Shown here: one piece after another, positions 28,299 to 40,749 of the stretch
Numbering within the stretch: position 1 is the first letter of the stretch
Layout: every line of letters begins with the position of its first letter
Assembly: GCF_034140825.1 (NCBI RefSeq)
Contig: NC_089036.1
Span: 1,383,001-1,447,000, forward strand
DNA from: Oryza sativa Japonica Group
Taxonomy: Eukaryota; Streptophyta; Magnoliopsida; Poales; Poaceae
DNA: 64,000 nucleotides
Direction: 5' to 3'
Position numbers and translations under genes: made by a program
Notes under the pieces: generated by a model
What the model was told of the DNA's origin: nothing
Databases searched by the model: none
The model's input: the letters and a program-made list of their open reading frames with translations, nothing else

Positions 28299-29603
28299 TG
28301 GTTGTCTCCAGAAAATCTCACCGTGAAGGCTTCCCCTCTGCGCAGAATCGCTGATACCAGATGACACGATAAGACTTGGTAGTATGTTTCATTTGTTAGG
28401 CTAAGAGGAGGAATGAGAGATCGGATTCTTCAGCTTTTATCAATTTGCCTTTGATATATACTCCTACCTTGTATTTGGAGATTAACCTGTCCTACATGTA
28501 CAGTACAGAGCAATTTTGCTTTCCAAAGTAACTTGTCTGGCTGGCTGAGTAAATATGATACAATCAAGCTGATGCTCTTTTTGTGATAAAAAAAATGGCC
28601 ATTAAAACACTTGATCCGTTGAGCACTTAGGTTTAGCTGGAAAATAGTCTCTCGTCTCTTCTCAACGACCGAGTGGCTGGCTGCTATTAATCTCAGTTAT
28701 ATGTTCAGCTTTACACATTTACAGCTGATCAGAAGTGAAGATTATTGACGCATCTACCTTCACTTTGATGCTAACAACCTTAGATAGTACGATGGCAACC
28801 AGTATGCTACGTGTGCTGGTAAGCTTTGGAGTTCAACAAGTTTTCACTTCAAAATAAAACTAGGAATCTAGAACCATAGCGTGCAGTAGTGCATTCTCAA
28901 ATATCACATTCATCATCTTGCAGCGCTCAATGGATTTTTTTTTTACCTCTATGGACAATCTTCCATCCAATTGCATGCATGAACATTAGATAAAAGAGGT
29001 ATCAGATAGTGACACTTGACAATGCATGCAATCGTGCATTCTCAAATATCACATTCACCATCTTGCAGCACTCAATGGAATTTTCGATCTTTATGGACAA
29101 TGTTAAGTAACAATCTCATTGCGCTCCATCCAATTGCATGCATGATCCATGGACATTCGATAAAAAGGGGTATCAGATAGTTGACACTTTACAATGCAAG
29201 GCATGAAGCATGAAAAAATGGTGACCAAGTACAGTTTCATCCCAAAAGGCCTTCTTTCCCCAGAAGCCGCCCAAATACAATTAAACAATTTTTGTAATGA
29301 ATCAGTTGTGTTTCCTTTTTACTCTGTAAGAACAAACTATTTACACCAGAAGTGACATATTTGTAACAGGTTGCCTATGGCAAGGAAAAAACAGCTCAAT
29401 CCTGACAAAGTTAACAGCCGCATTCTATGGTTCTATCTCACTTCAAAGTCAGATATCATACTCTCTTCGCAAGAGCCACGTTTTTGCAGTGATGACAACT
29501 GGTATTCGACATCTCAGCAGGACTTGCCGACTTGGCTCAATCATACATTTGGCGAACATACTGCTGAAGGCAGAAGTACATGAACAGGGCACTCCTAGCT
29601 GCA
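28299..29603. other. Convergent spacer between SNARE and CDP-DAG synthase genes
   Basis: Both flanking genes end here. Contains their 3' untranslated regions and an imperfect direct duplication (28889-29205, listed separately). No coding signal; ORFs at 29103-29288 and 29371-29583 have no family resemblance. Confidence 0.5.
28889..29205. repeat. Imperfect direct duplication, period about 145 bp
   Basis: gtgcattctcaaatatcaca..catcttgcagc.ctcaatgg... tccaattgcatgcatga... gtatcagatagt.gacact appears at 28889-29030 and again at 29034-29205. The second copy is longer by a short insertion (ttaagtaacaatctcattgc). Low enough divergence to be a fairly recent local duplication. Confidence 0.85.
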
Positions 29604-32600
29604 TCAGACTCCAAAGAGAGGTAAAGCTACTTTGATGAATGAGTAACAAAGTGCCCCTGTGAAAACATAGCTGTCTACTCGGTCAAGCATCCCACCTGCA
29701 TTGCAGCCTTGTGTTATGTTCATGCAGAAGCTATAGATGATTCTTTAAATACAAACCATGAAATCTGGAAATATAATTTATTTCTCCTTCAGGGATGAAA
29801 GCAAAGTTAACAGATTAACATACACAGTAAAACTTTCAATATGAGTTTGACATTATCTATAAAGCAGGCAAAGTGCGTTAAAAATAGAAGTTCCTGTTGT
29901 CAGATCTCAGTAAGTTGAGGCAATATCTATCTCTTAGTTGACAAAGAAGGGTTGTACAAAAAGTAAAAAACTATAAGAAATTATAATTACATGGATTAAT
30001 GCAGTTGACAACTTGAGATGACACTATGAAATTATGCATCCAATAAGGCCTTTAACATTTATCCTAAATCTCAAGACAATCAATTGCACATGTAGATGCA
30101 TTACTACAATTGAATAAGGCAGTGAGTTAAAAAAGGTTACCATGGCCAGGAATGAGTGATCCAGAGTCCTTCACACCAGCATCACGCTTGATCAGAGACT
30201 CGACAAGATCCCCGAACAACGAACCCAGAAAGATCAAGATTCCGTAAGCAGTAGCACTGATATCAGTGAAATAGTTAGTTATCAAAACCAAGTGTTAAGG
30301 AAATATTTGCTACTTGTGAACATGCAAGTGAACAACCTATCAAAGTTTTGAACACAATCAGACTAACACTCGATGCTCACATGTAGTTCATTTCCATAAA
30401 GAACTCCTAGCAGCAGCTGTTTGTTGTTCATATGTTAAGCAAAATATAATGCGCATTATGGTACTGCTGATACACCCTAAAAGGTGAAAGCCTACATTGA
30501 CCAGTAAATGGCATTCGGAAAAACCAGTATGCAAGAAGTTTCAGTGGAGAGATGTGATGTTTGCTACAGAAAATTGTAATAATAGTTAGAAGCCAGAAAT
30601 TAGCAACACCTCAGCAGCGATCTTGGCCAATGTAAGACGCTTGAAAGAAGCACAGTGGTCAGTACACAGCCAGTTAGACCAGCTAAAGCACCCTCCAAGG
30701 TCTTCTTAGGGCTTATATCAGTAAGAGGAGTGCGACCAAATGCCTGAAATGGAAAATAAATAACATGACGACACGATTTCCTTATTCAAAGTACAAAACT
30801 TCTTTAATATACTACTTGAATGCAAAAATACAGACAGTAGGAATACTTGTTCACACAACAAAAGGACAGCAAAATTAAGATATAATAGAAACATGAGAGT
30901 CTGCTAGCAGCTTGTCAGCAGGAAAAGGAAAAACCTTCAAGCAGTTTATATGTGATCTAAAATATTCTAGCAGCGTGGTTTTCTATATCAATTATGAACC
31001 AACTATACCACTCAGCATAGTTTGGATGGCTTAATAGCACTGTGATTGATGACTGGAACGCCTCAAGTCACAAAAGTCTCAAATATCTACTGTAGTCACA
31101 CAAAACAAGGGTAAGAATTACAAGAGCACAAGGTTACAACCGTTCCTTACTCTAACATTACCATGGGCATTGCAAAAGATAATATATTTTTTAAAAAAAA
31201 TAATATATCTTCTTTACACTAAAATAAAAAATGAAATCAAACTGGACATTATAGAAGAAAAGAACATACCCGTCCACAAAGGAAAGCAGATGTATCAGCG
31301 GCAATAATGCTACTAATAGAAATCAAGGTTGCTACAAGTCCAACTGTCCAGTGAGCTTGCCCACCAAGAAGTATTGGCCAACTGTATGCAATTTCTGGCA
31401 AAACACATACTGCATAAGCAAGAGGAATCCTATTCGCTTGCTATAGTGAAATTTAACAGTACAAACTCTTGAACTGGTAAAAACTTTGCTGCTCAACTTT
31501 TTATGAACCTTTTGAAAAAATTAAGACTAACATAAATTGAACAGAAACATATAATTTGATGGACACACCATTTCTACATTTGCTAACAAACTAGACAGAA
31601 AAGGAATTAATAAAACGAAGGCACCCCAACTAAGAAAGGACAAAACAAACTTGATTGAACAACATACTTGTATTTAAGGCAGGAGCAGCTAGTCCAGATC
31701 GGAGCTTAACCCAGAAAGAAGGAAGATAGCCACAATAAAAGAGACCAAAAACTGAACTAGTCAGCTGTGCAAAACGAGGATTTCCTCTTTGCAATAACAA
31801 TGATATCGCAATAAGGAATGCAGAAAACGTCACGGTAACATCCATATGCCCATAGTACCTAAGCAAATAGACAGATGAAACATCAGGTTCAGAAAATTGT
31901 CACATTTACAGAAAATGACAACTTAAATATAGTCATGTACCAAATAATACTCCCTCCATTTCTTTTACTCTAGTTAGGATATCGACACAATCTCCAATGT
32001 GTATTAATTGCACATAAGTTTTTTCATGACAAATCTACTAATGCTATTTTCAGTTTTTTTTCACATGTCAAAACTTGACATGTTTCATATATTAGTGAAT
32101 TAAGGTCTCAAGTTTGCCTACGTGCATTCTAAAACTTCATCTATTTGAGAACAAACTCATGAAGGAAGTAGTACAATACATAATTCCCTCAGATTTTTAA
32201 TCTTTAACAGGTGAATCATCATTAAGATCTATTCGCAGTCCCCTCCCATATTTTGTTCAAAAGTGATGCATGCCTCAACTGTTCAAAAACAGATGCCTGG
32301 TGGTTACTTAAGTTCTCATATATACAGTCTACATTGATCTTTTTCAGAAACATCAATCCACAAGATAAACAGAGAAGCTTAAGGACTATCCTTTGCAATA
32401 TTGATTCTAGGGCGTTTGAGCACCCAAACAGCAAGTAGTGAGATCCAGTGCATCTCTTCTTGTTGACAAACCTCAACAGTCAACAATGCCTTTACTTTAT
32501 GATGATGGCCAGTATTCATCCCCAATTTCCATCAGATAGCTGATTGACACCCAGACCGAAACCTCACTATTTGATTAGACTCTCCCTGTCTTCTATTCAT

Positions 32601-33375
32601 TCAATAGAGACAGACACCATTCAGTTCAGTTTCAACTCTTATATTAGTCAGAACAGGTTTCCCTTTACAAAATTAAAGATCCTAAGCAATTTCATGTACC
32701 ACTATCCTTGTTACATACAGGATTACTGGCTAAAAGTTACTTTCACTAAGAATGACACCTTGAAACAACAAATCCTGACTAAACTACACATGAATTGAAC
32801 ACCAATTGATTGAAGCAAATGGTTAGCTAACACAGTTCATCCAAATTAACCAATGTAGGTGTAACCGCGAGGCCTGCTTACAGGGTAAGGATAGGCATGA
32901 GAGCGCAGATGGCAGAGCAGACGCGGGACACGAAGCGCGGCGGCGGCGTGCCTCCCCCGCCGGCGGTCCCGCGGACGAGCCCGAAGTACTCACGAGCTCC
33001 GGCGAGGACAGCCGCGGCCACGGCGGCCGCGAACACCCACCCGCCGGCCACCACGACGCCGCCCGCGCCCACCCCGATGGCGACGCCCACGAGCACACGC
33101 TTCTGAAGCTGCCGCGACTTCTCCCTCTTCCTCTCCGCCTCCTCCCCGCCGCCGCCCCCGCCGCCGCCTCCATCGGCGGAGACAGCGGCGGCCGCGAGGA
33201 GCGGGGAGCGGCGGAGGAGGCGGCGGAGAGGGGGTGGTGTCGGGATGAGGAGGCGGAGGCGGAGGGTGGGGCGGGGACGTGGCTGGGAGGGGAGGAGGGG
33301 GAGGCGGTGGTGGCGGTGGTGGTGGTGGAGGTGGGCGGCGGCCGGCGTCGTCGCTGTGGCCACCGCGGCGGCCAT
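29604..33375 (-). CDS. Phosphatidate cytidylyltransferase (CDP-diacylglycerol synthase), plastid type
   Basis: Converts phosphatidate and CTP to CDP-diacylglycerol and pyrophosphate, the precursor of plastid phosphatidylglycerol. Six exons join in phase: 32882-33375, 31668-31858, 31270-31394, 30610-30743, 30141-30256, 29604-29695, giving 383 residues. The N-terminal ~70 residues (Ala/His/Pro/Arg/Leu-rich, almost no acidic residues) look like a chloroplast transit peptide, and a Gly run and a charged stretch follow. Several hydrophobic segments come next. The C-terminal signature of the family is complete: [20 protein letters not shown], then GMLDRVD. By similarity of layout it resembles Arabidopsis CDS4/CDS5. 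The first ATG of the conserved frame is taken at 33375 ([10 protein letters not shown]); an in-frame ATG at 33438 would add 21 Ser/Thr/Pro residues and may be used instead. Intron 1 (31859-32881) contains a MITE. Confidence 0.94.
31950..32170. mobile_element. Stowaway-like MITE in CDP-DAG synthase intron 1
   Basis: Left end CTCCCTCCATTTCTTTTACT preceded by TA; the right end is a decayed ...aactcatgaaggaagtag followed by TA. Inner arms cttgacatgtttcatat and cacatgtcaaaacttga pair only partly. Non-coding. Confidence 0.55.
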
Positions 33376-33534
33376 GGGAGATGGGGGTTGCAGTGTTGGT
33401 GGTTGTGTAGTGGAGGGAGGCGGAGAGTTCGATGTCAATAGGGGATTTTGCTGGACTTGTTTGCTTTGCTTGGCGCAAAAAAAATAAAAGAAAAGAAAGA
33501 CTTTCGTGTTTAAAACGTGCTTAAAAAAAAACTA

Positions 33535-33646
33535 CTCCCTCCGTTTTACAATATAACTTATTCTAGCATTTTTCACATCCATATTGATGTTAATGAATCT
33601 AGATGTGAAAAGTACTAGAATGATTTATATTGTGAAACGGAGAAAG
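33535..33646. mobile_element. Short Stowaway MITE upstream of CDP-DAG synthase gene
   Basis: Hairpin of about 110 bases: CTCCCTCCGTTTTACAATAT ... ATATTGTGAAACGGAGAAAG, inner arms tctagcatttttcacatcc / gatgtgaaaagtactaga. TA precedes it; the right flank is ca, so the right border is slightly decayed. It lies about 160 bases upstream of the start codon, within the probable promoter. Confidence 0.8.
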
Positions 33647-34130
33647 CACATGCACAAAGTACTGTAAATTGGAGCATGTGTATTCATAAAGGCAACAAAG
33701 TTTGCAAGTTAGAAATACCTTTTCACCCAATGATGAGAAATCATTTGACGCAAGAATACCTTTTAGTTGCAGGAATAAAAAAAACGGAGGAATAAAAAAA
33801 ACATGATTCTGATAGGAATGCAAATATAAAACATATGATTATAAAATGCAAAAATTACCGTTTGATTCGACCGTATAAATTAGACGAGAGAGATAGACTC
33901 AAATAAAAGCTCTCACTAAGTTTCATTCAAAATCTTTGTATGATTGTCCATTTTATTGGAATTTTTCTTATAGGATTGAAATCCTCCAAAATTTATACAA
34001 ATCAAAGAGGCCCTAAAAATATGAATTCAATGACGATGTAAAAAATGTAAGAATAGAATGTCACGCTTTATATTGGTTTCAAACACACTAGAATTCAACC
34101 GTTTTGTATATATTTACATGGTTAAAAACC

Positions 34131-34241
34131 TAGAAATTCTTGAGAATAATCTTTTGTATAATAGAGATACCACTATATGTCATATAGAAATTCTTGAGAA
34201 TAATCTTTTGTATAATAGAGATACCACTATATGTCATATAG
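34131..34241. repeat. Perfect 54-bp tandem duplication
   Basis: The unit starting tagaaattcttgagaataat and ending tatgtcata is present twice without a mismatch. Because 54 is a multiple of three, the overlapping small ORF repeats 18 residues, but the ORF is not otherwise gene-like. Confidence 0.95.
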
Positions 34242-35913
34242 AGAAAGCAAAGAAAAAGTGCATGAGAATTAAAAAATTAAATAAAAACGTGAGGTGAGGT
34301 TATGAACTCATGCTTAACAGTCTCAACGGTTGCCTAAAAACCAAAGAAAAAAATTTTAAAAACTTAATTTAATTAATTTTAAAATTGATTTTAAGATATT
34401 TTTAGCATAGTTTTTTTTAGTATTGGTTTTAAAGTCGCTAAGGATACATATGTTAAAGTTTTAGGTCCCTAATAAGCCATTCGACTTGTAATCAATTTTT
34501 GGGCAACCGATGAGCCCCTAAATTCATATAGAGTTGAGATGTGCTTTGTAGGAAAGGAACTCCATATATTCTTTTTTTAGCAATGATATTCTTTTGCTCC
34601 AAATAGTGCATTGAAACCATCCAAGTTTTCTTTTGAAATTGCTTTAATCCAGAGAGACCTAAATCTCTTAGCTTCCCAATTTAGCACAAATCCTTTTACC
34701 CCAAACTCATCTATGTATAGAACATAAAGATAGTTTTGATGTGAATATTTTCCGATCTATTACAATTATTCGTTAGTAGTTATATTGGATGATAAACCAG
34801 TTTTACAAACGGCTTGGTATTTGTAAAGTACTCTCTCTGTCTTAAATTAATTCACATGAATTATGTAACTTGACTTATTTTGAACAAAGGGAATTGAATT
34901 GGTGTGGTCCATATCATCTTGTTACTATCGATTTTCTCATAATTTAATTCTAGTAACTAAAATGTCTCTAAAGTATTTACCTCATATCGGCCTTAAAAAC
35001 ATAATTTTCAACTTTATATGCTACGTCTCCAAGTATTTACTCCTCCAATTTCTAATTTTTTGACGTTTTGGACATTATCTCACATAAAAAAATTAATTAG
35101 GATGCTTATTTTATGTATTTTCACATTAAATATATTAGTGCGGTGGTTCTAATAAACTTAACCTGGTAGTTATGACCGGTAGTTTCAAAGATTTAGGTTG
35201 GATTTAAATCTTGGCACCTACTATTTTTCTATGCTTTTACCGTGGCGTTGGAAACGATACGACAATTTGATTTTTTTTTCCACATGATTTTTGCGCTGCT
35301 GGACAAGAGTCGATGCACAGGTTAACGTGATTTGCATGCATACATGTATACAAGCTAAAGTGATCACATGGAGACTAAAAAAGTAGTGATATACATATTA
35401 CTGAACCGTACGACTACGCTGAACCAACCAATCACGAAGTTCATAAGTATTCACGTGGGCCCAATCAGAATAAGTTAAAACCTAAGCTTATGTCCAGTTG
35501 TACACATGTCGGACAAACGCAGTCGTATGTGCAGTCATTCCGAGACTAAAACATCAAAAGTTTTTATTCAAAAGGTCCAAGCCCCGAATGTCAACTAATT
35601 CATCACTAGAGGGAGTATTATGTTTATGCTTTTAATTTTTCACTTTGTGCATTAAAATATTTAATAATTTATATGTGTTTATGGTACTTTCAAACGAGAT
35701 ATCTTATATTTTTCTTGTAACTATAAATTCATCTTAAAATATAAGAGGTTTTGGTTGATGAAACATATTTTATTCTAATACTATGAATCTGAATATAGAG
35801 CCTAACCAAAAATTTTTTATATTCGAGAGCGAAGAAAGTAGATCATACTATGATCTATACTAGGAACAACAATACACATATGTGATACGAAGAGCAAACT
35901 AGAAAACCATGGT

Positions 35914-36045
35914 TGCGTTTAGTTCACACTAAAATTGAAAGTTTGATTAAAATTAGAACGATGTGACGGAAAAGTTAAAAATTTGTGTGTAGAAAAGTTT
36001 CGATGTGATGAAAAAGTTAGAAGTTTAAAGAATTATTTTGGAACT
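35914..36045. repeat. Dispersed short repeat, copy 2
   Basis: Related along its length to 7432-7605: tttagttcacactaaaattg at the left and gttagaagtttaaag..ggaactaaaaac at the right. It ends about 185 bases before the EMC2 start codon, so it may overlap the EMC2 promoter. Confidence 0.6.
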
Positions 36046-36230
36046 AAAAACCGCGCATGTCACGAACGAAGCATGCAAAGCAGCAACCGAAATAACGAAT
36101 CAACCCTGAAACCGCACAAAAACGGCAACACAAAACACAACCACAACCACAAGCAGGTCCGGTCGAGCCGAGTCGAGTCAATCTCTCTTCTCTCTTCTCT
36201 CCTCTCCTCTCCACTCTCCGATCCCCACGT

Positions 36231-39200
36231 ATGGCGGCGGCGGCGGCATCTGCGGCGGCGGCGACGGCCGCGGAGGACGGGGCGCGGCTGCTGCGGCTGG
36301 AGGAGCAGGCGGGGCACGGCGGCGGCGGCGCGTGGGAGTACCTCTGCCTCGCCCGCAGGCTCCGCGCGCGCCGCCCGGAGCCCGTCCTCCGCCTCGGCCT
36401 CGCCCTCCTCAACGACTCCTCCGCCCGCTCCCGCCTCGCCTCAGAACGTAACCTGCCATGTCCTCCCTCCCCCCTCCCCTCCCCTCTACCCGATCTCTCG
36501 CAATTCCGCTCGGTGGGTAGATGGATTTGGTGGATAGATCTCGTGATCTGCTCCTCCCGACGCCCCGATCCATCTGTGGATGCGATGCCGGGGTTTTGGA
36601 TGGCCAACTTTGAACCCTATTGTTAGATTGCGGTTGTAGTACTGTGGGATCTGTAGAATTGAGGTTTTTTTTTAGAAAAATAATAATTGTGTGTTGCCTG
36701 AAACCCCTGCTGTTTTACAGTTAGAATTACTGCAATAGGATTGCAAGGCTGCAGGATCTGATTGCTCCCTTCGCGATTAGTTCACTAGTGAACTGAGATT
36801 GCTTTATTTTGATGCAGAGTGGACGCTGTATGAGCAGGTGGCAGTGGCTGCCATGGATTGCCAGCGTCTCGATGTGGCAAAGGTGAGGTTGCGCTCGTGT
36901 TGTACTGGCAGTGGCACCCTTTTGAGCTCAGTTCCTGTTTCTCTGATTCAACGCAATTTCATTTAATCACTAAACAGTTCACGCTTTTGGGGCCTTTAGT
37001 TATCCAAATTTCTGATGAAGCGATCTCTTTCATGACTTTACAGGATTGTATTGGAGTGCTTTCCAAGCAGTTTCCTGGCAGCATGCGGGTTGGTAAGTTC
37101 TTTCAGAGATCAGCATAATATAGTTAGACTAGCATCATTTGTCAACAAACGTAGATCTTATATTTTGCTTTTGGATGCACATCCGATAAGACTGGAAATA
37201 AAAATTACATATGGCTGAGAAAAACTAAATATAAAAACAATCTGGCCTAGAACTTAAAAAAATGCCACCAATCCTGTGTCATAAATTTATGTCAAGTTAC
37301 AATTAGGGTTGACAATAGGCCACTCTGTCAATAACTTGAGGAGAAAATACGGAGGCAAATGGTCAGGGCTATTAATCTAGATTATTATGAGTTGCACTGA
37401 ATTGCTTAACCATAGTACAATATGATGCTAAACCAATCTTACAGGAACTGATGTTGATTTCTTTGAAAAGATACACCTGTATCTAGCTTACTACTCCATA
37501 TATCAAGATAGAACGATGATGTGGTAAGCTGGATTATAGCAATGCTATCAGACTAGGCATTATTTGATCTAAAGTAGGAGGGCAGTGTGCCTATCAACTG
37601 AACATGTCATATCTTACATGTTTCTTAACTAATGATCTATTACCTAAATCCTGGTGCGCACAAATAAATGCCACATACACCTAATATCAAATTCCCCTAT
37701 ACTTCATATGAGTTTGCAACTTGATATATGCTGAGACATGTGATGCTGATTCTTATGGATATTTTTCTGCATATGGTACTAAACACTTTGCCCTCAAATG
37801 AAGGTCGATTGGAAGCCCTGCTGTTTGAAGCAAAGGGTGAATGGACTGATGCTGAAAGGGCCTATGCGCTTATCCTTGAAAACAATCCGTTCGATCAGGT
37901 ATAATTGATATTTCTGCTGCTGATCCTGGTTTATATGCTGTGAACCTGATGTGCAAGATGGAGTTTGATTTCCTTGGTATATAAAGCCGTTCAAATGCTT
38001 GGGATGATAATTTTACAGGGGCATATTAAATATTTTCCTTGTGTGCTTTCAGATTGTCCACAAGAGAAAAATTGCTATTGCAAAAGCACAGGGTGACATG
38101 GCATTAGCTGTTGAGTATCTCAACAAGTATTTGGAACTGTAAGTATCTGCATCAACCTGATGCGTTAACCATATATGTTTACCTCTAATACAGTGACTTT
38201 CCCTGTGTGTTAGATTTATGGCAGATCATGATGCTTGGAGAGAACTTGCTGAAACATATGTTGCCTTACAAATGTGAGATATTTAATCATCGATTCATTC
38301 ACATCTGTTAGAATGTGATGATGCTAATTTTGTTATTCCTCTTGTATCAGGTATAAACAAGCTGCCTTTTGTTATGAGGAGCTAATATTGGCCCAACCAA
38401 CCGTTCCACTTTATCATCTAGCTTATGCCGAGGTAAGTGAACTATGCCAAACTCATCCCTCATTCTCTCAAAGTCTCAAAGAAAAATAAAACAAAATAAA
38501 ATTGTATCAACTTATGCAGTTTCTCATTTTCATGTGGAGTGCAGCAGTAATAGTTTGTTTTGTTCCTCAATGAACTAATGGCCAACTGGCCAAGTCTTAC
38601 AGTGGCAATGAACATCAAAAGGCTAATTAAAATTAAGCACAGTAAAGTTATTGCTCATCCTATTGAAAACAGTGTTGCTTGATTCAATAGAATTCCATAC
38701 AGAGCGATATACTTATTTGCACATTTTACGGACGTTGTGTTTGGCAATGTAAATGGTGTTTTTGAGAAATGAATTCAAAGTTTATCTTAGAATTTGCCCC
38801 CCCCCCTCTGTGCTGTTTTTATACCAGTTCTGTTGTTATGTTGTAAAGTGATGATGGGAAGAATTTGTTGGAGCTTGATCTTATGGGGTCTTCTGGGATT
38901 TTGGTGGGGAAAATTTTCTCCCTTGTTTTAGTAGTTGTTGTGTATGCCATATGCACGTTACTTAATCTATACAGTAGGTGCAAGAGAATTTACCGCATTT
39001 ACCGCTGCTTTTTTCTGATTTATACATAATAACTTATTTAACATGCTTTTCTGATTTGGAGATGCTACTACTGTTGCTTTTTTTTTTTGTTGAATGCAAA
39101 ATCACCACAAATTTAGTGTTCTATACATGCAACTAATTCAAGCCTAGAACCTGTCTGCAACTCATGATTCTGCTGGAAACTCAATTGATCTCATCCTACA

Positions 39201-39637
39201 CCTCTCTGTACTTCTCAAATTCTCATGAACTGTGTGTAATCCTTTATATTTTCTAGGTTCTGTATACAATGGGTGGTTTGGAAAACCTTCAAACAGCTAG
39301 AAAATATTATGCATCTACAATACAGTTGACTGGAGGCAAGAATACAAGAGCCCTCTTTGGCGTGTGTTTGGTAAGACATCAGTGCTGTTCCACAACTTCT
39401 AAGAATCTCAGTTGGCTTCCTTTTGTTATCCAATACTAATCCTCTTATGTATACCACCTTCAACATCAACAGTGTAGCTCGGCAATCAATCAGTTGACCA
39501 AAGGGAGGAATAAGGAAGAGGAAAGCTCAGAACTGCAGAGCTTGGCTTCAGAGGCACTATTGAAGGATTACAAGCAACGAGCACCGTCGAAGGAGGCACT
39601 CATCACCAGCCTGTTGAAGAACATGAAACTCTCCTGA
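36231..39637 (+). CDS. EMC2: ER membrane protein complex subunit 2 (TPR protein)
   Basis: Cytosolic TPR scaffold of the ER membrane protein complex, which inserts tail-anchored and polytopic membrane proteins. Nine exons join in phase: 36231-36447, 36818-36882, 37044-37092, 37804-37898, 38053-38138, 38214-38273, 38351-38432, 39257-39370, 39473-39637, giving 310 residues, the usual length. Recognisable family blocks are EQVAVAAMDCQRLDVAKDCI, KQFPGSMRVGRLEALLFEAK, then ILENNPFDQIVHKRKIAIAK, LNKYLELFMADHDAWRELAE and YKQAAFCYEELILAQPTVPL, all TPR helices. The N-terminus is an Ala-rich run coded by GCG/GCC repeats. Introns are small except 3 and 7. Intron 7 (38433-39256) has no recognisable insertion. 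No transmembrane segment is present, as expected for this subunit. Confidence 0.95.
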
Positions 39638-40749
39638 TCTTGCCCTCCACTCATCGAAGGTTTTTTAGCTTGTGGCACAATCGCAGCTAGTCAGTGGCGC
39701 CACAATGGCAGTTTGACAAATCAATTGATAGCAGTATAATGCTTGTTTTTTTTTTCTCCTGATGGCACCGAAATTGTAAAACTTATGTAAGATGCTTCAA
39801 TGGGTTGTACCACACCTGTTTTGATCATTTAGAAATATATATTCATCGTCGTGTTTTGATTGCAAACTGTACTAAGACCATCCGTTGTAATTTCAGGATA
39901 GAAAATTTTGAATAATACCTTCGAAAGCTGTACCATTTGTTAACTTGCCAGACCTCATGCTGTTCCTTCAAGACTGTCATAAACAGAAAAGACATAAATT
40001 ACTTTAAATCTAAGCTCCACACTTCATGTGCCAATTATTCATGGTTTCTCAAATTACAGAGTACTTAGTAGTAAATAAATAGTACTACTAATCACTATGT
40101 TTTTGTAATATTGGTTGTCTATTTTATTTTCTGCGGAGGGAGTAATGTTTTTCCATTTCATTTCACCAGTTTTTAGGCCTAGTTAGATTTAGATTATAGC
40201 GTGGATTGTCTGCTTTATTATAGTGATAAATTAAAATTTTAAGAAATAAATTTAACAAATAGTTTAAAGGTATCTGACTCAGTTACAATGATAAATTCAA
40301 AATTTTAAGAAATAAATTTAACAAATAGCTTTCAAGAAGTGGTTTGGAGCTGAACAATGCCGCGCGTAAGAAAGTTTAAAAGAAACGATATTTTTAAAAG
40401 TTCAGAGCGAATAGTCTGATAAATATAAGCTTAAAAAGAGCCAGACCTTAGCGATTAAAATGACACTAGTTTCGTTGAGCGAAAATGCACCAAGAAAGTA
40501 AAGGGAGCATGCATGCGCGCGACAGGCGCTACCACCGCACGTCACCCGCGAAGCTCTCATGGCCTCACACACCGCGCCATTGCCATCGTTTCACCCTACA
40601 TATAAACCGCATCCACGACGCCAACGATCGCTCGAATTGATCTTTCTTGCTCGCGATCGATTCGATCGTCGTCGACGCTTCGATTAATTCTCGCTCGCAG
40701 AGACCACCACCAGTAGCAGCATCCAGCTGATTAAATTAAGCTCGCGGCA
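39638..40749. other. EMC2 3' region and promoter of gene 0
   Basis: The EMC2 3' untranslated region extends to about 39840. An AT-rich part follows, with a direct repeat: gataaattaaaattttaaga..aataaatttaacaaatag at 40223-40262 and again at 40290-40328. A right-hand MITE end (gcggagggagta, about 40133-40143) lacks a clear partner. From 40500 the sequence turns GC-rich and becomes the promoter of gene 0, with a TATA box near 40599-40606. Confidence 0.55.
40599..40606 (+). promoter_or_regulatory. TATA box of gene 0
   Basis: catataaacc lies 145 bases before the start codon at 40750. The surrounding sequence (cgcacgtcacccgcgaagct, ctcacacaccgcgcc) differs from the promoter block shared by genes A-D. 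Confidence 0.6.

Larger units (their letters stand above)
33376..36230. other. Divergent spacer between CDP-DAG synthase and EMC2
   Basis: The leader of the synthase gene reaches to about 33480. The rest is AT-rich with a Stowaway MITE (33535-33646), a 54-bp tandem duplication (34131-34241), a decayed repeat at 34330-34500 that is inverted relative to 26300-26470, and a dispersed repeat (35914-36045). A CT-rich leader (about 36178-36230) precedes EMC2. The GC-rich minus-strand ORF over 36044-36607 is a shadow of EMC2 exon 1. Confidence 0.6.

Noticed and set aside
36044-36607. 187-codon minus-strand ORF over EMC2 exon 1
   Set aside because: Shadow of the Ala-rich GC-rich first exon and leader.
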